The notes under the pieces are model-generated. The model was not told the origin of the DNA, ran no database searches, and saw nothing but the letters and a program-made list of their open reading frames with translations. Positions 56,310 through 64,000 of a stretch of DNA of 64,000 nucleotides are shown here, piece by piece; positions within the stretch are counted from its first letter, which is position 1; every line of letters starts with the position of its first letter. Source of the DNA: Silurus meridionalis (lineage: Eukaryota; Chordata; Actinopteri; Siluriformes; Siluridae); contig NC_060904.1 in the NCBI RefSeq assembly GCF_014805685.1, positions 14,025,811-14,089,810 on the forward strand, written 5' to 3'. Position numbers and translations under genes: made by a program.

Positions 56310-58105
56310 ACAAAGAATTGGCAATACAAATAGTGTTTCATAGAGTTCAGATTATAATAACAGAAACAGAATATGGACCTTTATTTACCGTCTCTGCTTC
56401 AGTGTTTTCACAAGTATGTTGTTGGGTCCAGTGAAATATTTTGCTGGGTCAGTGTGATCAATGTGTCAATTTTAACCAAATCTGAGTGATTTATTTAAAT
56501 GAAATTTTTGCATGATATTAGTTCTTTTGTACTTTATGAAAACATAACAGCTGCAAACCGCAAACCAATGACAATTTAACAAATGGAAATACGTCTAAGT
56601 GGTTATGGGTCTGGGCTTTAGCTCAGTAGATTTGCCACAAGAAACACTTGAAATAAGTATTGCAATGATTGTGATCTTATAATAGAAAAAAAAGACACAT
56701 TTTATTATATTTAAGCATTTTTCCAAGTGTGCCACATTTCGCAGACTATTGTATTATTATTTCTTGGCAATAAACAAAATTAAGGTTATTCTGTATTTTG
56801 GGTTTTTCTAACGTGTCCTCGAATTTTTTTGTAAAGTAGGACATGTAGCTGAAACTCTGTAACCTTGAGAAAACTTCAAATTGGAGGTCATATGATGCGG
56901 TCGGTGGGCTCTAAACCAAACAACAGAGCCTAATCTCCCAGCATGTGCCCTGAAAGCAGGCATGGCTGTGGCATAAACAAACCGATGCCCTGTGTGAGAA
57001 TGAGAGATAGAAGAAGGCATTCTGATGCAGACGTAAACATTATTTTGCATGACTAGGGGGTCTTATTTGCTAAAATTAGCTGTGTGACGATTATCCTCCA
57101 TTGTGCAGAGATGTTTTCTCTGTTTGCTCTGTCATCTCTGTTCATCTACTCATCCAGAAACTGCCGTTTTTTTTTTACTTGATCATTATTTGTATTCGTC
57201 ATGAATAAGCAGCGCATGATGAAATCCTACATCCTGTTTGAACCATGTGCCCTGGTAGAAGCAGGATGGCCATGCATAGTGGTGTTTCATGCCAGCACGT
57301 GATTGGATGGTGATACGGCGGATAAGATCTTGTGTGGTAAAATCCAGATAAGGGTAGAATGTTCAGACGGCTAATGCTAATAAATCCCTCCTTCTACATA
57401 AATGAGAGCTAATTCACTTGACAATCCATGGCAGCCCTATTTCTGGAAGGGGATTTTGGATAATTACAGCCCGAGATCTGTTGGAATAACCTCCACCAGG
57501 GTTATTTGGACAGGAAAAACAAATTGATAAACATTGTTCATAGTGGAGAATTCGGTGTATTACAACAAGACACATCAATTACAGTCAGCTGAAAACCATT
57601 GCGTCCACCATTTCCCTCACCAGGTTTGCAAGTAAAATTGCTTCCAACCAGTAAACTATTGAAATAATCATAGAGCAGCTTTTCACATTAGAGCAAGACA
57701 AGCAAATATGATGTTTTGTGGTATATGGTTTTACACCCACTCTTCCAGTGATCATAGCCTTCCTTCTTTATCTTCCTGAATATTCATGCATCACAATGGT
57801 GTTTTGGACAACATAATCACGCTTTAGACGCCGCTGTCTACACTCAGAGAGTGAAAGAGGTACTTTGGTAATGAGGCACCCTGATCTGGGCTATTATATG
57901 TCTGCTCAGTTTACACTTGAAACAACGACAGCGTGAGCACTCTGTAACACTGACACTGTTCCATTTTTCATCCTAGTGCTTTCAGAAATCAATAATTCTA
58001 TTCGGTAACAAAGCCTTGATTGCTCATATAGGGCTCTGTTCAGATTTGGTGATTTAAGTCTAAATATGTATAATTAAGAAAGTTACTCGTATTCATTGTC
58101 AGGTT
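56310..58105. other. No gene; possible regulatory patch
   Basis: 57280-57520 is repeat-free and motif-dense ('cagcacgtgattggatggtg' with a CACGTG E-box and a CCAAT complement, then 'ggctaatgctaataaatccc'). The rest is unassigned. Confidence 0.35.
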
Positions 58106-58109
58106 ACGG

Positions 58110-58460
58110 ATCATTTGCTTGTACATTGATGTAAAAAAAGTGTTTGTCCCCTTCCTGATTTCCTATTTTTCTGTCACACTTTAATGTTTCAGATCATCAA
58201 ACTAATTTAAATATTAGTAAAAGATAACACAAGTGAACACAACATGCAGTTTTGAAATGAAGGTTTTTATTAAAAACTAAATCCAAAACTACAGACTTTG
58301 GAGTGGCCCAGTGTGGCTGAATTACAACAATTCAGTGGACCAAAATTTCTTCACAGCGCTTTAACAGACTCATTGCAAGTTATCGCAAACGCTTGATTGC
58401 AGTTGTTGCTGCTAAGGGTGGCCCAAACACTTTTTCACACAGGGCCATGTAAGTTTTGAT
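58110..58460 (+). pseudogene. Internally deleted Tc1-like element
   Basis: The 5' region 'gtgtttgtccccttcctgat' and 'cagatcatcaaactaattta' is followed by the transposase C-terminal coding relic ('caaaatttcttcacagcgct', 'tgcaagttatcgcaaacgct', 'tgattgcagttgttgctgct') and the right end 'cactttttcacacagggcca' 'tg'. Another Tc1 lineage. The N-terminal and central coding parts are gone. Confidence 0.8.
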
Positions 58461-58489
58461 GTAGTTTTCCCTTAATGATAAAAACATTC

Positions 58490-58565
58490 ATCAGTAATCA
58501 ATAATCAGTGTTATTCACTTCACCTGTCATAATGTTATAATGTCACTATGTTATGCCTGATTGAT
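58490..58565 (-). mobile_element. M-family terminus only
   Basis: 'aataatcagtgttattcact' 'tcacctgtcataatgttata' and 'atgttatgcctgattgatg' match the right end of copy A (about 11430-11465) and copy C. No body. Confidence 0.65.
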
Positions 58566-58569
58566 GATA

Positions 58570-59035
58570 AAATGCCGGCATTGAAATAAACACAGAATGC
58601 TAAATTGTTACATTGTCAATCTATTTCTCCATAAATTTGACTTCTACCTTGATAAATAGCACTTGATCTTTCCCATCCATATTATTTTGCATTATTGTTC
58701 TTCAGGATTCCTAACAACAATCTCAAGGTCATAAAGTTTTTTCACTAATATTCTATCACTCTTTTCTAATTCATAAAGCGATACGTAACTAAGACAAGCC
58801 TCTGTCTCACTCTAAATCTACATCTCTTCCTGCAATCTCTGAAGAGTGCTTAAACCCAGAGTTACATCCAGAGGTCTGAATAAAACCTCCGGAGCTTCAT
58901 AACCCCTCGACTGTGAGGGTTACAGTATTCCTCATCTAAATAGCTTCCACAACCAGCGTTCCAATGGTGTAATTGAATAAACAGAATTGACTTCTTTTTT
59001 TTCTCCGGTGTTGCATTAGCCTTGAGCCCGATACA
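58570..59035. other. No feature recognised
   Basis: Unassigned. Confidence 0.5.
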
Positions 59036-59039
59036 CAGG

Positions 59040-59040
<1 letters not shown>

Positions 59041-59127
<87 letters not shown>
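59041..59127. repeat. (GT)n microsatellite, one interruption
   Basis: Two GT runs (59041-59074 and 59078-59127) separated by GAG. Confidence 0.95.
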
Positions 59128-59129
<2 letters not shown>

Positions 59130-59130
<1 letters not shown>

Positions 59131-59608
59131 TCTCTTGTATTTAGTGCTTATTCATTAGAGCAGAAGTGCATGACTGCCTATGCTATTAGTTGCATCTGCA
59201 CAGGGCCAAATGAGTATTGGCCCCATTTCTGTCTGACTAATTGGCTCAGCAAACAGAAAACGCTCAGACTAACATGCAGATGTTGGCTGTTCGGGGTGTT
59301 TCGGTTTGTAACGGTAGTCGTTTTTCTCCTGATAATACTTTAAAGATATTGTATTTGTAGTTTTGTATTAAAATCTTCTTTCATAGAATGTTGCATTTAT
59401 AAAAATAAAACCCTGAAGCTTGAAGACTAATCCAACAAAAACTGTGCAAACTTTACAGCATGGAATTCAAATGCATTCTCAGTGCACTCCTGCAAACATC
59501 CCGAACCATCTAGAGACGTACCAGCTCCATTGGATTCCACATCTTTGAGTGTTTAAAGGCTCTGGAATGGAGAAGCTCCATAACCTCAAAAGACTGTAAA
59601 AAGAACAT
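59130..59608. other. No feature recognised
   Basis: Unassigned. Confidence 0.5.
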
Positions 59609-59611
59609 TAC

Positions 59612-59912
59612 TCATAATCTTACATTCCATTGCTCATGTTAGTTCTCACTGTCCAGTGTTCTGTATTGTTATAATGACTATAACCAATCTCTTAATATCA
59701 CCCAAATGAGGATGGGTTCCCCTTTTTCAGTTTGGTTCCTCTCAAGGTTTCTTCCTCATAACATCTAAGGGAGTTTTTCCTTGCCACAGTCACCCCAGGC
59801 TGTTTATCAGGGATAAATACACATCGTTCACCTTAACTCTTAAATTCTGTAAAGCTGCTTTGAGACAATGTCCGTTGTGAAAAACACTCTACAAATAAAC
59901 TTGAATTGACTA
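59612..59912 (-). mobile_element. R-family dispersed repeat, long copy
   Basis: 'acattccattgctcatgtta', 'tgtccagtgttctgtattgt', 'cccaaatgaggatgggttcc', 'cctctcaaggtttcttcctc', 'taagggagtttttccttgcc', 'gtaaagctgctttgagacaa' and 'aataaacttgaattgac'. It is the inverse of 20904-21190 over almost its whole length. Confidence 0.82.
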
Positions 59913-59914
59913 AG

Positions 59915-61130
59915 ATCTTACACAGCTCATGTACAAGAACTAATGCAACCTTGGGGACAATGTCCATCCATCTCATTCTGCAGAAATTCATTTCATACTC
60001 TTGCTATTGTTCTGGAAAGAAGAAGACGGAATTGATTTGATGTATTGGAGAAGACACTGAAAGGATGACAGAGTGGGAGGAGAATGCCTGGCTTTAATCT
60101 GTCTTGCTTAATAAGGTTCTTCTTTTTTTTTTCTTCCTTTTTATTTTGCATCTTCGAAACAAGCGGATCCTTCACGAGGCTGTTAAACTGCGGTTTAATT
60201 ATCTGCAGAAGAACGCTAATCGATGCCTTTTTAACATGTACAGATGTATCTTCCAGTCTGAGTAGGAGAGCTGAAGATAGGGGACGCTTGCTCTTCTTTG
60301 TTTTACATTTATTTGTCTATATACTGTAAGAGAATTGTTTTTTTGAGTGCTGCTTGCTGTTATAAGAAAAGGGTATGCTGCAAAGCATTGTGAAAGTAGA
60401 TTTCCGGTTTCTTCATAAAGTTGATTCATTTCCTCACTCTGCTGTAATTTGCTGATGATTGCACAATTGAAAAGCTCAAAATTAAAAAATTTAACTACAC
60501 ATACTGTATAGCAGTGATGAGGGGAAAAAAACAGGCATCGAAATAGACATCTAAATTGAGTCTAGTAGGCTGCCATTATATTTCTGTATTAATAGACTTA
60601 GTTGTAATTAATCATGTTTGATATGAATTAACAATTTTGCTTCCACTCTTATAAAACATCACTTGATCCTGTACACCCTGTTATAAGTATATAAGTATTT
60701 TAGAATCTGGCTGAAGAAGGGCTTATGAGGGGGGTATTTTGCCTGGATTTTGCCTTTATTCGTCAATATAGTAGAAATGTTTTTGAATCTGGCTTGCTAT
60801 AAATGGAAAAGGGTGCAAATGCAAAGCACTGTGAAGTGGATTTCCTGTTCCTGTTCCTACCACAAAAAAGATCCATTTGATAACAGTGCAGTGTTGCAAT
60901 TCGCAGAATAAAGCAGTTTTCCCTCTTATTTCTAATTTAATTACAATTTCGAATTAATACTTTAATTTGGTCTTCCTCCACAACACATAAAGCTGCCCAA
61001 CTTCATTGTTTCAAATTGCTACTCATGTTATGTGTAGTAATTGCTTGAAGAAGAAAGTGCTATTTACCCTCTTTTTTACCACATGAGCTAGAATTTTTAT
61101 CCATTTTTTTTAATCATCATATATTTATCT
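59915..61130. other. No gene; small diverged duplication
   Basis: 'aagaaaagggtatgctgcaa' 'agcattgtgaaagtagattt' (60364-60403) and 'tggaaaagggtgcaaatgca' 'aagcactgtgaagtggattt' (60803-60842) are related, about 440 bases apart. No coding evidence. Confidence 0.45.
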
Positions 61131-61139
61131 ATATTTATT

Positions 61140-62165
61140 TACTTTATTTATCAAGTTTACACACTATCACCTTGCAAATAGTTACCTTGGACAGCAATAC
61201 AGCATTCCCAGCGTTCCTGCCATTTCTGGAATGTATCCTGATAGTCTTCTTTTCAAGCTATCAAGCACCTTCTGCGATTCACACTTTCAAAATCAAAACA
61301 CCTTTGAGCTGTCAGTAGCGGTGACTGGAAGGACCCAAATGCAGGACGCAAAATGGGTACGGTGAAAACGTTTCAATGATATTATAAGCAGGGAAAAATG
61401 AGGCAATGAGCAGGAAGGAAGTCCGAAAACTTGACTGTCCGAAAACGCAGGATACTGGTGCGGGAGCAAAAATAGGTCGATTAAAACAAGTCCAAAAATA
61501 TAGTCCACCCAGCAGAGGCCAGCGAATGGGACAACACAGGGCAGATCAAAGGGTCAGTCCAATAATACAGTCCTAATTTTAAAACCATTAGCAGAGCAAT
61601 GCAGGAAAGAAAAAAAACAAATCCTAGAACAGTCCAAAAATCAGACACAGCAAACAGAGCAATATTTTGCAGAGAAACAACACAAACCAGAAAACAGTCA
61701 AAGGTCCAAATTCCGGTGAGATAATCTGGCTGTGAGTTAATGTCTGGTGTCCTTAAATACTGGGTGGCACGGGAAAAATGCCAAAATGGCTGGCGACACG
61801 GAAGTACGCGCCACAACCCCGGAAGATTCTGACATGAGCTGGATCTTCATCTCCGAGAAGAGGGCGAAGTCCGCAGGGGCCAAATCTGGCGAGTAGGGTG
61901 GGTCCGGAAGTGAGATCATGTTGTTTCCGGCGAAAAACTTATGTGTGAGGAGAGTTCGGTGACAGAGAGCGCACATGGTCAGAATAGCAGTCGTGGTAAC
62001 GCACGTGGTCAGAACAGCTCCCGATGTACACAGAACAATGTCTGTGACAGAACAGACTGACTAATGAAGGTCGGTGCTCCCTGTGACTGTGCGTGCAGCC
62101 TCGTGCTGCCATCTGCTGGCGTGTTACAAAACTAGTCTCGAAAGCTTTTGATATCACCTCGTAAT
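61140..62165 (-). pseudogene. Mariner-type transposase relic, interrupted
   Basis: Minus strand. The right part (61840-61980) encodes PPYSPDLAPADF, the mariner signature around the third catalytic aspartate (D34D type), preceded by THKFFAGNNMISLPD and followed by ALFSEMKIQL. The left part (61150-61300) encodes FQKWQERWECCIAVQGNY and LQGDSV, the mariner C-terminus. Between them lies a 525-bp LTR-like insertion (61310-61834). A possible terminal region is 'cattacgaggtgatatcaaa' near 62146. Frameshifts and stops lie on both sides. Mariner transposases move the element at TA sites; this one is dead. Confidence 0.82.
61310..61834 (-). mobile_element. Solo-LTR-like element (525 bp) in the mariner relic
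   Basis: Ends TGTCAG...CTGACA, flanked by the 5-bp direct repeat TGAGC (61305-61309 and 61835-61839). TG...CA ends and a 5-bp duplication are the LTR-retrotransposon signature. Read on the minus strand, a TATA-like 'agtatttaaggacaccagac' lies about 90 bases from the start, giving the orientation. There is no internal coding region, hence a solo LTR or very short LTR-type element. Confidence 0.8.
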
Positions 62166-62228
62166 GCAGGAGGCTATAATTATAACGCGACTCCAATTAT
62201 ATGGTAAATATTATTTCAGCCAGGGCTC

Positions 62229-62229
<1 letters not shown>

Positions 62230-62306
<77 letters not shown>
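62230..62306. repeat. (TA)n microsatellite
   Basis: About 38 TA units. Minus-strand open frames here are artefacts. Confidence 0.95.
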
Positions 62307-62309
<3 letters not shown>

Positions 62310-62311
<2 letters not shown>

Positions 62312-63890
62312 GAATAGTTTCATGTGCCATATAACGTATGACTTGATGATTGCACTGGCGACTTGTTTTTTGTTGGCGACACAGTACTTTATAGCACAAC
62401 AAGGTTTGTGCACAACCTCTGCGGCCTTTTCAAACCTATTTATTGCTCCTGGCTTCTCCCAGTGGGGCTGGTGTGTGCAGGGCAAAACTACAGCGTCTCA
62501 ATGAATACAGATCCTAGAGAGCTTTCTAAATGTCTAGTGATGCTTCGCGTCCCAGTCTGAGCTTTCTGTTCCCTTGTCTTCTCGTAGCCAGACTTTTGCA
62601 GTCTATATAACCAGATGCCAACACCAGGTGTTGCATTTACAGAATCTAGTTTGTTCCTTTGCACTTATTAGTTGCTAAATTCCAGGGGATTGGGCGAAAA
62701 ATAGTTACAGACTACAACGGGGAGTTAACGAAGGAATCATAAAAAGCAAGGCATATTTTCTGTCAAACAGCTACAAGTCTTATGACCACATTTGGTATTC
62801 GGGACATGTGAGAGAGCAGATTACACACAGGAAAATCAAGATACAGGAAATCTTGCATCCAGATATCTTTCCATAATGAGAGCAGTGAAAAGTCATTTTA
62901 AACCATACCAGGACACAAAGGTACATTTCTATCACTAGGGGTTCATACAAACAACAGGGTAATAAAATGTACAGTGTTCAGAGGTGCATTGATGTACCCT
63001 GCTAGCTGGAGCGACAAAAGCATTTGTACGAGTCTTTCATGTGACTCAGAAGAACAAGTCGTCTCAATGAGAGATTCGTTCATTTTATACTTGATGCGCA
63101 CAAGCACAAACCTCTGTAGGTTATGTACAGGAAACAGAATTGAGTAGTTTACCTCTCTACACTCCGTCAGAGTCGTTCGTTCTTTTATCTAGTGATTCCT
63201 ATATATGCTATGCTGTGCATTACACAGGTATACATATTTGGATCTGTAGTCAAGATTTGTGTATGTAGACATGTTGGGGGATCTTCTTATTGAAAATGTA
63301 ACATTTTATTTTATTTACGGTCAAAGAAAAGAAATGAACTAAATGCCTCAAAAAAAGATTCGTTCTCGTTTGTTTTGATGAAAGAGCTCCAAAGTCACTA
63401 AAATGATCTGATCTTCCGATCACTAGTGTGTGAGGTGTAACTGTAATACTCGAGTCTTCCAGCAGAGGGGGAGACTTCAGTGTCTTCGGATTTCTGGTCT
63501 TGTTTAAGTTTGGCAGAAGAAACGCTTCTACTTGTGACCTTTTGGAATGCAAGTCTAATCTAAAAATTACAAAAGATAAGCAATCAGCAATTGTTCAAAC
63601 ATGATCAGATCAGAGTCAGTAGAGGAATGGAATGGATGAGATTACCCAGTCCCTACGTTTGAAATGTTATTTCACTCCTGTATGATTTTATACACTCAGA
63701 AAGAGGGAGAGAAAAAATGGAGTTGAATTGTTCTGTTTCTATATTTAGCAACTATTTAATGATGTTGACACCAGAATGTACATTTCTTACCTGGAGCCTT
63801 TTTCACCACCACCAGTGACGTGAAATTTCTAATCAGCAATTACAGATTCACAGAGCAAAATGAATTTTCCCAACCTTTTTAAAATGTTCC
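62310..63890. other. No gene recognised
   Basis: Unassigned DNA leading to the candidate exon. The last part (63861-63896) contains the pyrimidine-rich acceptor. Confidence 0.45.
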
Positions 63891-63896
63891 TGTCAG

Positions 63897-64000
63897 AGAC
63901 CAGACAGCCCATGCCATACTCGTGCCACAGAACGGCGTCGCACACCTCCACGGCACTGACACACCTGCTGGAGCTCTTCTCGAGTGGAATCAAACGTGTT
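63897..64000 (+). CDS. Candidate exon, continues past the window end
   Basis: A 3' splice acceptor 'caacctttttaaaatgttcc' 'tgtcag' precedes position 63897. GC content rises sharply from here. If joined to the G left by the exon at 34696-34886, the first codon is GAG. The frame then reads TRQPMPYSCHRTASHTSTAL and THLLELFSSGIKRV to the window end without a stop. The phase match is a real but modest argument: two of the three forward frames are open here, and one minus-strand frame reads SAVEVCDAVLWHEYGMGCLV, so the coding strand is not settled. No domain recognised. If correct, the intron is 29,010 bp (GT at 34887, AG at 63896). Confidence 0.45.

Overview
This window is vertebrate nuclear DNA, almost certainly from a teleost fish. 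It has AT-rich, gene-poor sequence with long (GT)n, (TA)n, (GA)n, (TATC)n and (TGTC)n microsatellites. It also carries many decayed Tc1/mariner transposons, tRNA-derived SINEs and the end of a LINE. There is no operon, no dense coding and no bacterial signal. The repeat mix (several Tc1 lineages and many tRNA-SINEs) would fit a catfish-like fish, but that is a weak inference.

Coding content is minimal. One convincing internal exon lies at 34696-34886 (+). It has a strong polypyrimidine/AG acceptor, a GTAAGC donor, and 63 whole codons plus split codons at both ends. A second candidate exon opens at 63897 (+) and runs off the window. Its reading frame matches the phase left by the first exon, so the two may be consecutive exons of one large gene separated by a 29.0-kb intron. 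The rest of the window would then be intronic. I do not recognise the gene.

The rest is repeats. T family: a ~430-bp Tc1-derived element with CACTATAT ends, about twelve copies on both strands. M family: a ~450-530-bp non-autonomous Tc1 derivative that keeps the N-terminal transposase helix-turn-helix but has lost the catalytic domain; four copies plus one end, at least three sharing one deletion point. Other Tc1 fragments represent further lineages (4655-5035, 5640-6212, 22895-23075, 41835-42310, 42598-43120, 58110-58460). P family: elements with TA target sites and ends resembling CCCCGACTTACGATGG. A hAT-type element with a perfect 8-bp target duplication lies at 23107-23724. A mariner relic (61140-62165) is split by a 525-bp solo-LTR-like element. 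H family: three copies of a probable DNA-transposon repeat. R family: five copies plus one end of a dispersed repeat.

SINEs fall into a tRNA-headed group with two alternative tails (alpha and beta) and a tRNA-Glu-like group (SINE-Glu). The SINE-Glu 3' tail is the same as the 3' end of the LINE fragment at 28005-28205, a LINE/SINE partnership visible within this window. Other structures include a 326-bp tandem duplication in TACTGTAAAG-type minisatellite DNA (26941-27600), a diverged local duplication in which one copy carries a small insertion and the other shows the empty site (44100-44770), and a 190-220-bp inverted repeat pair 3.7 kb apart (46470 and 50205). A few repeat-free, GC-richer patches (33640, 40480, 54285, 57280) could be conserved regulatory elements.

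I found no evidence of a new biological system. The window's value lies in well-dated nested insertions, the deletion-derived MITE family, the LINE/SINE tail and the possible exon pair.
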